DNA of 64,000 nucleotides from Triticum aestivum (GCF_018294505.1 NC_057801.1:434036741-434100740), one strand, 5' to 3'. Counted from the first letter of the stretch, positions 35,001 to 45,830 are shown. Numbers and translations are program-made. The notes: generated by a model not told the origin, from the sequence alone.

Positions 35001-36627
35001 CAGCAGGTTTACATAGCATCACGAAATAACAGATTCAGCCTAGCAAAGAAGTAACAACAAGTACCCTACTTAACAAGCTTGATGCACTCACTATAAGACT
35101 CACAAAAATACATGGATTGCACCTCTGTAAAGATAGCATGATTTAGTTCAAAACACATGTAGAGCTCATGCTCATAGGATGCACACATCAAATGCAACAA
35201 AAATGACAAATCACCAAGTTATAACAGTTTCAGCAGGTTAACATCATATAGAACTCTTTCAGTGATGATTCAGGCGTCAAGATGATCTCAAACAAGCATG
35301 ACACAATGAAATGAAATGTAGAGCATCTCCTGACGAACATTTGGATGTATAGCACGCACAAAACGGAGCAGTATGCAACAAGTTATGGCATGTCAAACAT
35401 GGCACCAGAATGCAGAAATTTAAGGGACTTAGTGAAAAACAACCTCCGGGAAAAGTCAATGGGACGTGAACGTGGGGGGCGAGGAGATCCGGGCATGGGG
35501 GAGGCGTTTGTTTGGAGGTACCGGTGGACCTCGTTCCGATCCACCGGATCCGACCGGCGACGAGTCCGGCGAGCGGCGATGCGGCCGGAGGCGACGACAG
35601 CGGAGGCCGGCGATGAGGAGGCGGAGGGAAGCGTCGGCGAGGCGGCAAGGCGCCGGCGGACGGGCAGCGACGCGGGGACGTGGTCGAGGCCGACGGGGCG
35701 AGGGGCGGCGGAGGGCGTGTGGCGGAGCCCGGGGCTCGGGCGCGCGGCGGCGTTGGGCGCGGACCGGGAGGCGCGGGGTCGCCGGCGAGGCGCGCGAGGA
35801 GGCGAGCGGACGAAACGGCGGCGGGGTCAGGTGTGGGACGCGGCGGAGACGACGGAGGGTCCGGCTACCGGCGGCAGCGCAGCACGCCGGCGGCGGGGAA
35901 GCGGTGGGCGAGGCGGCGGCGAGCGGGCCCAGCGAGGCCCTGTTCGGCCCCGGGGCGGGCCGGATCTGAGCCCCGGGCGGTGGCTGCGATGTGGGGCGCT
36001 GGAGGCGGTGACGTGTGTGGCCTTCAGTTGGCTGCGGGCGGCGCGCGGACGCGTCCGGTCCGATCCGGACGTGTCCGGCGGCGGAGAGGGGCTTGGCTAG
36101 GGTTTGGACTGCGCGAAATTTGGGGGATGCACATATCTATAGGTAGAGGGAGCTAGGAGAGTCCAAATGAGGTGCGGTTTTTGCCCACACGATCGTGATC
36201 GAACGACCAAAAGCATGGAGGGGGTTTGGATGTGTTCATGGGCTATGGTGAAGAGGGGCTGGTCTGCAAAGAGAGAGGGGTTTCGGGCTACGCGGTTAAC
36301 CGTTGGGGCATCAAACGGACTCCAACTGGCACGAAACTTGACAGGTGGTCTGCCGGTGGTATACCAAGGCCGCTTGGCAAACCTCGGGCCATTCCAAGAA
36401 AGTTTAACACCCGCTCGCAACCGAAGACAAAAGGGGGACACCGGAGGACATAGGAGTACCGGATTTCAAAACGGACAACGGGGAAAAAGCTCGGATGCAA
36501 GAAACGAACACGTATGCAAAATGAAATGCACATGATGACATGGCAATATGCAACACGCAAGCAAATGACATGGCAACGACGGCGAATAACTGGCGGACAC
36601 CTGGCGCATTGGATCCGGGGCGTTACA
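32048..36627 (-). repeat. 5' LTR of the LARD-like element
   Basis: 4580 bp partner of 24968-29561. In the first 530 bp I count roughly 22 differences (about 4%); differences and indels concentrate in the GC-rich island 35460-36100. Confidence 0.88.
36132..36142 (-). promoter_or_regulatory. Putative TATA box of the LARD 5' LTR
   Basis: CTATAGATATG on -, about 490 bp into the LTR, followed 50 bp later by AAACCCTAGCC and the GC-rich island. The 3' LTR has CTATATATATG at the same place (29066-29076). Motif and position only. Confidence 0.5.
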
Positions 36628-37294
36628 TAGGGATAGAAACTTTCAACTCAAGTTTTTCTTCATAAGATTGCATCAAGGCATCAACAATGTGTTCGGTAAA
36701 GGCCTTATTTTGACTATAAGCATGAGGAGAATCTAGCACGGGTTGCAACAAGGAAATACAACCAATCAAAGAGCAATTTTCATAATTAAATTCCTTGAGA
36801 TACAAAATAGTGGGTTTAGCAACATCAAGATTTTTATTTCTTTCAATCCCACTTTCATCAATTTCATCATCAATATCTAGAAACTCAGAATTCTTAGGAT
36901 GCCTTCTAGGTAAAGGAAGATCATATTCAGTTTCATCAAGATTCATATTGCAAAACAAGGATTTAATAGGGGACACATCAATAACTTTTAGATCTTCATC
37001 TTGATTTTCATAGGAATTTGGTTTAGCGGCCATCTTATTAACTAAGGTAGCTTGCATATCCGAAATGTCAGTTGTCATTTTTTCAAGACGAGCAATTTGA
37101 GCTCTTATAGCATTGAATTCTTTAGACATATCATCAAGTTCTTTATTCATAAAACTCATAAAACCTTTTTGTTCCTTAAGCCTGTTTCTAAAGAAATTAG
37201 TATGCTCAAATTGCAAAACCATAAACTTTCTGACATTACTTTCGATCTCTTCTAGCCTTTTAAGGTGAAGATCACCACATTTAGGGAGAGCCAT
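36628..37294 (-). pseudogene. Gag of the nested Athila-type element, N-terminal block before the LARD insertion
   Basis: From ATG 37294 (MALPKCGDLHLKRL) the frame is open to the LARD junction. A coiled-coil region (about 37260-37040; RIAQLEKM-like heptads, MSKEFNAIRAQIARLEKM) is followed by an acidic linker (DIDDEIDESGIERN) and the SLLQPVLDSPHAYSQNK block. The rest of gag-pro resumes at 24962 on the other side of the LARD. Gag is the particle protein. Confidence 0.75.
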
Positions 37295-37500
37295 TTCGAC
37301 AAGTAAGCAGACTAACACACGATCAAACAAAGAGGCAAATGAAGAAAAAGGCAAAAGATAAGGAGAGGAGGAGATTGGGAAAGAGAGGGCGAATAAAATG
37401 GCAAGGGTGAAGTGGGGGAGAGGAAAACGAGAGGCAAATAATGTAATGCGAGAGATAGGGATTGTGATGGGTACTTGGTATGGTTGACTTTTGCGCAAAC

Positions 37501-37516
37501 TCCCCGGCAACGGCTC
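37501..37516 (-). other. Primer binding site, tRNA-Asp type
   Basis: The + strand reads TCCCCGGCAACGGCTC, matching 14 bases of the 3' end of plant tRNA-Asp. Use of tRNA-Asp is a known habit of Athila-lineage elements. It lies 13 bp inside the LTR. Confidence 0.75.
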
Positions 37517-37529
37517 TAGAAATTCTTCT

Positions 37530-39105
37530 TGCTACCTCTTGAGCACTGCGTTGGATTTCCCCGAAGAGGAGAGGATGACGCAGTAAAGTAGCGTAAGTAT
37601 TTCCCTCAGTTTTTGAGAACCAAGGTATCAATCTAGTAGGAGATCACACACGAGTCCCTCGTACCTACACAAAACGATAACTACTCGCAACCAACTCGAT
37701 TAGGGGTTGTCAATCCCTTCACGGTCACTTACGAGGGTGAGATCTGATAGAGATGATAAATAATATTTTTGGTATTTTTGATATAGAGATGCAAAATAAA
37801 AAGTAAAAGGCAAAGTAAAAACAAAGCAAGTAAATAAAGTAGTGGAGATTGATATGATGAGAATTGACCCGGGGGCCATAGGTTTCACTAGTGGCTTCTC
37901 TCAAGAGCATAAGTATTCTATGGTGGGTGAACAAATTACTGTTGAGCAATTGATAGAAAAGCGAATAATTATGAGATTATCTAGGTATGATCATGTATAT
38001 AGGCATCACATCCAAGACAAGTAGATCGAAACGATTCTGCATCTACTACTATTACTCCACTCATCAACCGCTATCCAGCATGCATCTAGAGTATTAAGTA
38101 AAACAGAGTAACGCCTTAAGCAAGATGACATGATGTAGAGGGATAAATTCATGCAATATGATAAAAATCCCATCTTGTTATCCTCGATGGCAACAATACA
38201 ATACGTGCCTTGCAACCCTTTCTGTCACTTGGTAAGGACACCGCAAGAGTGGACCCAAAGCTAAACACTTCTCCCATTGCAAGAACTACCAATCTAGTTG
38301 GACAAACCAAACGGATAATTCGAAGAGACTTGCAAAGATAACTCAATCATACATAAAAGAATTCAGAGAAGAATCAAATATTGTTCATAGATAAGCTGGA
38401 TCATAAACCCACAATTCATTAGTCTCAACAAACACACCGCAAAAAGAAGATTACATCGAATAGATCTCCACAAGAGAGGGGGAGAACATTGTATTGAGAT
38501 CCAAAAAGAGAGAAGAAGCCATCTAGCTAATAACTATGGACCCGAAGGTCTGAAGTAAACTACTCACACTTCATCGGAGAGGCTATGGTGTTGATGTAGA
38601 AGCCCTCCGTGGTAGATGCCCTCTCCGGCGGAGCTCCAGAACAGGCCCCAAGATGGGATCTCGCGGATACAGAAGGTTGCGGCGGTGGAATTAGGTTTTT
38701 TGGCTCCCCTTCTGACCTGACGGGGGTACGTAGGTATATATAGGAGGAAGGAGTACGTCGGTGGAGCAACAGAGGGCCCATGAGGCAGGGGGCACGCCTA
38801 GGGGGGCGCCCTCCACCCTCGTGACCGCCTCTGACACTTCTTGGAGTAGGGTCCAAGTCTCCTGGATCACGTTCAGTAAGGAAATCACGTTCCCAAAGGT
38901 TTTATTCCGTTTGGACTCCGTTTGATATTCTGTTTCTTCGAAATACTGAAATAGGCAAAAAACAGCAATTCTGGGCTAGGCCTCCGGTTAATAGGTTAGT
39001 CCCAAAAATAATATAAAAGTGGAAAATAAAGCCCAATATAGTCCAAAACAGTAGACAAAGTAGCATAGATTAATCAAAAATTATAGATAGGTTGGAGACG
39101 TATCA
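37530..39105 (-). repeat. 5' LTR of the nested Athila-type element
   Basis: 1576 bp partner of 20090-21654. The main length difference is in the GC block near 38770-38815, where this copy has an extra GCACGCCTAGG-like stretch. Confidence 0.92.
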
Positions 39106-40313
39106 TGGTGCTCAATGAGATCCTCCTGAAGCTGAAAGTGTGTGTTTGCATTTTCAATCTCCTTGTATGTTTGAAGAAAAGCTCTAATGCGGTTAGTGTC
39201 TCTAACTGGTTTGACACGGCTGCCCACATTGTCGTAGAAAAATTCCAAGTTCATGCCTCTCTCATCTTCGAGAATCATGTTGTGAAGAATGACATAGCAT
39301 GTCATGATGTTCTATAAGGTCCGCTTGTCCCAAAAACGAGCAGGACCACGAACAATGACAAACCTAGATTGCAAAACACTGAATGCTCTTTCAATGTCTT
39401 TTCGGGTTGCCTCTTGCACTTTCTCGAACTCACATTGTTTTTTTAGTTTTGGGTTCTTTAATGCTCTTGACAAATGTGCACCAAGGAGGGTATATACCAT
39501 CTGCAAGATAGTACCCTTTTGTGTACTCATGCCCATTGATAGTGTAGTTGCAAGCAGGTGCATCACCACTAGCAAGCCTAGCAAACAAATGAGACCTTTG
39601 CAACACATTGATATCATTGAGAGTGCCCGGCATACCAAAGAAGCAATGCCAAATCCATAAATCCTCGGATGCTACGGCCTCTAGCACAATTGTTGCATCA
39701 CGAGACTTGCCACAATACATTCCCTGCCATGCCTTCGGGCAATTTTCCATGTCCAATGGATACAATCAATGCTACCTAGCATGCCAGGCCAACCTCTCCT
39801 CTCATTAGATGCCATCAATTTCTTTGTGTCATCCTCATCCGGTGCCCGAAGATGTTCGGGACCAAAGACACGGATGGCCACTTTGGCAAATCTACACACT
39901 GACTCAATTTTTGTATCTTCACCAATGCGAAGATACTCATCGGCATAATTAGCCAGAACGCCATATGCAATCACCCGCATAGCTGCCGAGATTTTTTGAT
40001 ATGCACTAAATCCCTTCAAGCCCGTAGCATTTCTTCGTTGAGTAAAATACCGACAATTTACCTCGCAAGCTTGAACAATTCTCACAAAGAGAGATCGGCG
40101 CATTCGATACCTTCTCCGGAAGAGGTGCGGTTGATACGTTGGATTCTCCGTGAAATAGTCTTGCATCAACATCTCGTTCCCAAGATGGCGATTCCGAGGG
40201 ATGCAAAGACGCCCGACGGTTGATCCTCGCCGCCTCTTTCAGTTCTCGTCTTCATGCTCCTTGATGGCAAGAGCCATCACCAATGTTTGCTGCCGAAAGT
40301 TTGAGAGCATCAT
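39106..40313 (-). pseudogene. PIF/Harbinger transposase (DDE_Tnp_4), broken; last codons beyond the gypsy insertion
   Basis: Starts near ATG 40313, with an early in-frame TGA at about 40240. Segments: NPTYQPHLFRRRYRMRRSLF (40140-40080), the first catalytic D in GSIDCIHW (about 39755), the second in YYLADGIYP (about 39500), and the third acidic residue in RKDIERAFSVLQSRF (about 39375). Frameshifts occur near 39740 and in a T7 run at about 39437, and a TAG at about 39306 precedes the conserved ILHNMILEDE block. The gypsy element at 39105 cuts the gene; the final few codons and stop are recognisable on the far side at 20063-20089. The enzyme would cut the TIRs in the nucleus. No Myb-like partner ORF is seen. 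Confidence 0.88.
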
Positions 40314-40917
40314 ATCAACATCTGAGTCGTCCGAATCGGACGAATCGGAGAGTGAAAACTTCTCGCATGGTCTCAATTCCATCTACATGAACAAGAAGCG
40401 CACGCCGCATCAACCAACCGGGCTCAATTCCATCGACACAAAGCACCAAAAACACTAATCGGCGACGATGAGGGGCGTCTCGAGGGTGGTCGGCCCCCGG
40501 CGGCAACAACGACAAGGGGTGGTTCTTCTCGCCGGATCCGCGGGGGCGGTCCAGCCTAGCGGTGGTGAAGGGTGAACGATGCCCCGGTGGCGCGATTTCG
40601 CCCGTAGATTTGGCTGGAATCGGCGGCGGCAGACGGGCGGAACCTGTGGCGGGCAGCGGCGGAAGGAGGTGGGGAAAGGGGCGCGGGATGTAATGTCCCT
40701 CCCGCCAACTGCTTCACTATGATACGGGGCACCGTAGGGGCGAGGCAGAAACCCGCGATACGCGGGTTGGGGCCGAGTTTTTGCTGCGCCTCTCAAAATA
40801 ATTTGTCGCCGGCCGCATTTGCGGGGTTTGTTCGAGCGGGATTTTCCGTGCCGACCCGCATTTTGGCGGTTGTTTTGCGGATCGGGGCCTTTTCGGGGTC
40901 TGCTAGAGTTGCTCTTA

Positions 40918-42039
40918 GGCATTACAATTTTTCTAGTTGCATAGCTTGGAATCCAGGCATCTTCCCAAATATTGATATTGTATCTATTTCCCACTCTCCA
41001 AATATAGCCATGTTTCAGTGTATTTGTGCCTGCCATAATACTTTGCCATGTAAAGGAAGAGCCTTTCTTTAACTTCACATTTAACAGATCACCATCAGGG
41101 TAATATTTAGCCCGTAGGATAGAAGCACACAAGGAATCTGGATTATCCAACAAACGTCATGCCTGTTTGGCGAGCAAAGCCAAGTTAAAACAGTGGATAT
41201 CACGAAATCCCATTCCTCCTTGATTTTTAGGAACACACAATTTCCACTAGGACATCCAATGCATCCTCTTCTGATTCACCTCGTCTCCCCACCAGGAATG
41301 CGCTATCGCGTCGATGATTCCTTTATATATTTTTTAGGAATTTTAAAGACCTACATTGCATAGGTGGGTATGGCTTGGATCACAACCTTGAGTAGGATTT
41401 CCTTTCCCTCGGTAGTCAGTAATTTTTCCTTCCAGCCACTGATTCTCTTGAGAACACGCTCTATTAGAAATTGGAAACGGTATGTTTTATCTATCCCCAC
41501 ATTTGCTGGCAGACCCAGATATTTATCAACGAGGGCCTTAGTCATTATATTCAGTGTAGTACAAAGTTGTGCTCTAATCTCCATCTTTGTTTTGGGACTG
41601 AAGAAAATACTAGATTTTTCAACCCTAACTAATTGTCCTGACGCCTCGCAATATAGACCGAGCGCAGCTTTCAGGGTTTCTGCACTTGTTTGTTGGATTT
41701 CATAAGAATCAATGAATCATCTGCAAAAAGAAGGTTTGTTATCGGTGGGGCGTCTCTACATAATCTTACTCCTGAGATTTCTCCATTTTCCTCTGCATGT
41801 GTCAGTAGGGCATTCAAGCCTTCAGTAGACAACAAGAAAAGGTATGGTGACAACGTGTATCCCTGTCTTAATCCTCTTGTAGTCTTGAAACTCTTGCTTT
41901 CCTCCGTATTAATCCTAACTCTGTATTCAACTATTGAGACGCATTGCATAATAAAGTTCACCCATTCATGACAGAAGCCCAGTCTCAACATAAATTTTTT
42001 CAGGAAAGGCCACTCTACTCTATCATAACCTTTGTGACC
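40918..42039 (-). pseudogene. LINE ORF2 reverse transcriptase part, 5'-truncated
   Basis: Begins inside the RT palm (GYDRVEWPFLKKF) at the truncation point, then RGLRQGYTLSPYLFLL (about 41870) and the catalytic FADDSLILMK box (about 41715). A further block, YLGLPANVG and GWKEKLLTTEGKEILLKVVI (41540-41370), is the usual thumb/connection of plant LINE RTs. Several frame changes. The endonuclease and ORF1 are missing. It continues across the Harbinger insertion at 19693. Confidence 0.88.
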
Positions 42040-42178
42040 ATGTGTTTTATCTACCTAGTATATGCTTTCTTATCGGAGTTATGAGTGTACATATGTACAC
42101 CCATGTCCCCTTGTAGATCCGCCCATGCTTAGGGTTGTTGTCGTTTCAACTTGGGTTATGCTTGTGTTACCATGGTCA

Positions 42179-42587
42179 CACTACTAGAAACAAAGAATTT
42201 GCCATCAGTCAGATATTTCACGTCTGCTAGCGGGCGGCAAAGAAGGTCTTTCCCATCTGCTTCTAAAAAACGGATGATAAAGAACTGGCTGACGGCAAAG
42301 ACCCTTTTTGCCATCAACCAATTATTTGTCGTCCGCTGGCAGACGGCAAAGGCTGTTGTTAGCCACCTAACATGGCTAATGCCTATTAGTTACCATCCAT
42401 GTTCTTTGTCGTCTGCCATGGACGGCAAAGTGCCTTTGTCGTCTGCTTTGAGAAAGCAGGCGGAAAAGAACCTATTTACCGCCACTCTCTTTGCCGAGCA
42501 GGTTTGCCGTCGGTGACAGACGGCAAAGGGCTTCGCCGTCCGCTTTTGGTGCGTTGGCAGACGGCAAATAAGTTGATTCCTATAGTG
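42179..42587. mobile_element. Non-autonomous mini-CACTA (409 bp)
   Basis: Left end CACTACTAGAAACAAAG, right end complement CACTATAGGAATCAAC, flanked by TCA on both sides (42176-42178, 42588-42590). The interior carries about ten GACGGCAAA / TTTGCCGTC motifs in both orientations, like CACTA subterminal repeats. No coding capacity. Confidence 0.88.
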
Positions 42588-42590
42588 TCA

Positions 42591-43127
42591 CTTATATAAG
42601 TTATGCTTTTGGGGTTGAAGGTAAACAGTGGGAGGCCAGGCATTACGCCCTGGTGTTCTGTTCCACTTAAGCTGAACCTAGTCTGAGATGTTGTTGTTAT
42701 ATTTCATGAATGAGCGCACTAACCGCTTGTGGGAGATTTTATGCCCCCCCCCCCGACATATCTAACTAGCCTCAAACATATCCAGGGGCTACAAAATGGT
42801 TTTACATTCGTCATGCCACTCACACTTGCATACGGTGTCATGTCCTCCGAGGTTTTTTTATCATGTTACACGTTGGGCTGTTAGGGAAGGGCACTCCCCT
42901 AGTGGCTTGAAACTTAGCGGCATCGATGAGCAGCTCCCTTGTCTAAGGCTAGTCGCCCTTGTCATGTGCACATTCGGTTGGTCCCCAGTCAAATATACGG
43001 CCGACTTTTGATTCGGGTGTCGACTCGCTGGTTGGCCTCCTGAACTTGTTTCTGATTAGTTAGCGGTTGTGTCGTTACAATCCTTCTCGACTTGGAGCTT
43101 ATGAGCAGTTCATAGAACAAGTTCATA
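42591..43127. other. Intergenic, nothing recognised
   Basis: Includes a C9-10 run near 42747. No gene or repeat boundary supported. Confidence 0.45.
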
Positions 43128-43385
43128 CTCCCTCCATTTTTGTTTAGTCTGCATATAAGATTTGGTCAAAGTCAAACTTAGTAAAGTTTGACCAACTTTA
43201 TAGAAAAAAAATATCAACATCTACGATATTAAAGCTATATGGTATGAAAATTAATTTCATGATGCATCTAACATTATTGATTTCATATTATGAACCTTGA
43301 TATTATTTTCTATAAACTTAGTGAAAGTTAACAAAGTTTGACTTTGACCAAATCTTATATGCAGACTAAAAAGAAACGGAGGGAG
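43128..43385. mobile_element. Stowaway-like MITE (258 bp)
   Basis: Left CTCCCTCCATTTTTGTTTAG, right complement of CTCCCTCCGTTTCTTTTTAG, with matching inner arms around GGTCAAAGTCAAACTT; TA on both sides (43126-43127, 43386-43387). Confidence 0.88.
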
Positions 43386-43739
43386 TACTAACAATTAAAC
43401 TTGCCAATGTGTGAGTGCCTTGGCTATCTCTTCTTCGTGGGATATACGAAAGGGGGGACAAGGTAATGTTATGCATGCATAGGAAGGGGAATAGGATGAT
43501 TAGTACACAAGTTACTAGATGATTGGATTACACTCTCTCATCTTATATTTGTTTAGACATCAGTTGTAGTTGATGCTCAGTGCTTGTAGCTTCTCCACCT
43601 TTACCATTCCATACCCATGTGTATTATTAGTGCTAGTAACCTTGATAATGAAATTTGCTTAGTACTTTGTACGCACCAAAACAACTTGTAGAGTTCTACA
43701 ACTGGGATGTCGGGACATCTCGCTATTATGTTGAGTTTT

Positions 43740-44150
43740 GATGACGATGACGAGTAGAATAGTTGATCCTGGCCGGTAGCCTGGAACCAACGGGGGGGGG
43801 GGTCACTTGCTTTATGTTTACGCCTCTTAAGCAATCTTGGATTTTATTTGTATTCAGGCCACTGATGACTTCCATTGTATTAATGTAATGTTGGACTAAA
43901 TGGTCTCTGAGTCTAATAAATTTGGGTCTTGGCACTTGTATGCCCTATTCATATATATTATGTCTCACCGTTGGTAGTGGAAATGCGGTGATATTTTATT
44001 TGTAAAGTCTATGAAATATGATAGCGTGTGTATGATATGAAGTAATATGTCGCGATGTTACTATATACGCTTCTAATCTATAAATGACTCAAAAGATCTA
44101 TAGTTACAATAGTATCGCATATGGACCTTACAATTTGGTATCAGAGCAAG
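43740..44150 (+). repeat. Possible old LTR remnant ending in a tRNA-iMet PBS
   Basis: TGGTATCAGAGC at 44136-44147 follows CTTACA plus two bases, as after a copia LTR. Upstream lies LTR-like text with a G10 run near 43794. The left LTR end cannot be placed and no gag follows; the next kilobase is degenerate. Confidence 0.4.
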
Positions 44151-44973
44151 ACCATCTATAGGATCCCTCTACTGGTTGTTGTCACGTCTAGGAAAAACTA
44201 TTCGGTAGTTAGAGAGGTAGTAATCAAAAAGTATTATTATTTTATTTCTTTCCCTGCTCACCTACCCTCCAGTGAGGACAAGTGACGTATGTGTTTTACC
44301 TCTTGACTAACATTTTTCATCAAATCTAGTTTCTCTATTAAATGAGGTTTCAGAATAGTTACAATGCTATGCTAGTAACAGGGTGAAGCGAACCACGAAC
44401 GGGTTTGACTTCCGAATCCTCCAATGTTATGCTAGCTCTGCGATCGCCTGGATTTCGCACACCTCCGCTTGCCGCCTGGCTGATGAATCTAAGCCAAGTG
44501 TGCTGCCAGCGAAATTTGCTCCTCCCAATCCTCCCACCTCCGCATGCGGAGGATCTGGGCGAGCCGCTCTAGCAAAGGAACCCTCTCCAGTGACCCCGAG
44601 TTGCTCTTGAGAGCCTCCATCGCCCCGCGCGGTCTCCCTTCCCTGCTCTCTCCATTGTCGGCGAGTTCCGTGTCCCGATGGTGCAAGAGGGAAGTCGCTA
44701 TCGTCATGAGAGAGGGAGGAACATGCTCCAGTTCAAAGAAACACCTCCAAATAAAGGTGTAATATAGACCAGAGTGTATTTTATTTCTAAAACATCATGT
44801 TTTTCACATTGGAGGAGAAATTTGGCATTGCATAAAAATAAATACTTAACATTTTGGCACATTAAAGACAATGGGTGTCATTTTGAGAGGACCCCATGCT
44901 TGTTACGAAAAAAGGCACGAGCAATTTAAATTCCAAATGAGTAGTTGGTGTTCTGTACTAAGGAATTGTATAC
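44151..44973. other. Intergenic, degenerate, nothing firmly recognised
   Basis: A GC-richer patch at 44390-44720 has short open frames on both strands with no recognisable product. Confidence 0.4.
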
Positions 44974-45014
44974 CGTTATTAGCACGACGCTCTAACCGGC
45001 GGAGCTAATAGGCC
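44974..45014 (-). pseudogene. 5' half of a tRNA-Ile (anticodon AAU)
   Basis: On the minus strand the 41 bases start GGCCTATTAGCTC and run through GGTTAGAGCGTCGTG to CTAATAACG. They match the first half of plant tRNA-Ile(AAU) with about four differences: acceptor 5' strand, D arm with box A, and the anticodon stem with AAU. After AACG the match ends, so the T arm, box B and acceptor 3' strand are missing. It is not a functional tRNA gene. It may be a retroposed tRNA half or the head of a degenerate SINE. Confidence 0.75.
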
Positions 45015-45169
45015 TTGGCAAACATTAGTTATGTACAAGACTATAAATATTTTATGGCGTATTTATTTGTCCGATCTGCATAATTTTTTTATGTATAGAG
45101 CCAAGAAAAATGATCATCAAATGGAAAGATAAATATGTGAGATGTAACTGAAAGTTTATAACTATGTTA

Positions 45170-45350
45170 GTGCGTGATGCGTCTAGAACCATTGGAGGGC
45201 ATGTGGAGATTTGTCTCCGTAAGATCTCGCGCGATTCGATCGGTGTTGATCTTCGGTGGATCTGTTTGGATCTGACCTTCGTTCGTCTCTGTTTGGGTGT
45301 TTACAGGTTTGATCCTTCTGATCTACACTTTCTTCATTGGTGATGGTTGC
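45170..45350 (+). mobile_element. LINE/SINE-like retroposon tail, copy a, left part
   Basis: Shares with the minus-strand copy at 56845-57430 the order GATTTGT/GATCT..., TCGTTCGTCTCTG-like, and ATCTACACTTTCTTCAT, then continues at 54164 after the Tat-type gypsy insertion. Left limit approximate. Confidence 0.6.
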
Positions 45351-45830
45351 TGAGGGAGTCCTGGATAAGGGGGTATCCGGACAGCTGGACTATATACATC
45401 ATCCGGACTATAGAAGCGTCAAGATACAAGACTCAAGACTTCGGCTCGTGTCCAGATGGGACTCTCCTTTGCGTGGAAGACAAGCTTGGCGATCCGGGTA
45501 TTATGTTTCCTTCCTTGTAACCGACTCCATGTAAACCCTAGCTCTCCGGTGTCTATATAAACCGGAGAGCATGGTCCTTAGAAGGCTGATCACAATTACA
45601 ATCATACCATCATAGGCTAGCTCTTAGGGTTTAGCCTCTACGATCTCGTGGTAGATCTACTCTTGTATTCCACATATCTTCAATATTAATCAAGCAGGAA
45701 GTAGGGTTTTACCTCCATTGAGAGGGCCCGAACCTGGGTAAACATTGTGTCCCTTGCTTCCTGTTACCATCAGCCTAAGACGCACAGATCGGGACCCCCT
45801 ACCCTTGATCCGCCGGTTTTAACACCGACA
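45351..45830 (+). repeat. 5' LTR of the Tat-type element
   Basis: 480 bp, with TATA-like TCTATATAAACC at 45552-45563, followed by GGAGAGCATGG and the leader. Confidence 0.93.

Larger units (their letters stand above)
24968..36627 (-). mobile_element. LARD-like retrotransposon with 4.6-kb LTRs and noncoding interior (innermost)
   Basis: Two direct copies, 24968-29561 and 32048-36627, begin TGTCACGCCC and end GGGGCGTTACA. Between them are only 2486 bp with no gag, protease, RT or integrase. PBS of tRNA-iMet type at 32032-32044 and a polypurine-like GTGGAGGAGTGT (minus) next to the left LTR give minus orientation. Flanks TATGG (24963) and TAGGG (36628) are a target duplication with one change. 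Very long LTRs plus a short noncoding core is the definition of a LARD (large retrotransposon derivative), for example Sukkula; family identity is not verified. Confidence 0.88.
20090..39105 (-). mobile_element. Athila-type gypsy retrotransposon (Sabrina-like) inside the Harbinger element
   Basis: LTRs 20090-21654 and 37530-39105 are near-identical, orientation minus. Target duplication TGGTG at 20085-20089 and 39106-39110. PBS for tRNA-Asp next to the right LTR and polypurine tract (AAGCTTGGGGATACT on -) next to the left LTR. Internal coding is gag and protease only; the 2.8 kb after protease is noncoding, so the element depends on others for RT and integrase. By hand count the LTRs differ at about 45 of 1560 positions (about 3%), plus small indels. 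The family resembles Sabrina; the name is not verified. Confidence 0.92.
19697..40914 (-). mobile_element. PIF/Harbinger DNA transposon (2.2 kb net) inside the LINE
   Basis: Terminal inverted repeats GAGCAACTCTAGCAGACCCC (19697) and its complement GGGGTCTGCTAGAGTTGCTC (ending 40914) are flanked by TTA on both sides (19694-19696, 40915-40917), the 3-bp duplication typical of PIF/Harbinger. A DDE transposase lies on - near the right end. Without the nested gypsy element the transposon is about 2.2 kb. GC-rich arms (19700-19900, 40500-40900) extend inward from the TIRs. Confidence 0.93.
18428..42039 (-). mobile_element. 5'-truncated LINE, outermost host of a four-level nest
   Basis: LINE coding appears on - in two blocks, 42039-40918 (RT) and 19693-18428 (zf-RVT, RNase H), which join across the inserted Harbinger transposon. 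Both outer ends carry the same 17 bases, ATGTGTTTTATCTACCT (18411-18427 and 42040-42056), a typical LINE target-site duplication. The 5' end stops inside the RT palm, the common product of incomplete target-primed reverse transcription. Net length without insertions is about 2.4 kb. No long poly(A) is visible at the 3' end. Confidence 0.9.

Noticed and set aside
24968..36627. Possible segmental tandem duplication of about 7.1 kb
   Set aside because: The two copies are LTRs: TG...CA ends, PBS and polypurine tract at the inner borders, and a target duplication outside.
19697..40914. Two separate LINE fragments at 18.4-19.7 kb and 40.9-42.0 kb
   Set aside because: The Harbinger ends and TTA duplication show they are one LINE, confirmed by the same 17-bp duplication at the outer ends.
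44136..44147. Intact copia element starting at the TGGTATCAGAGC motif
   Set aside because: No gag or pol follows and the LTR start cannot be placed; kept only as a low-confidence remnant.
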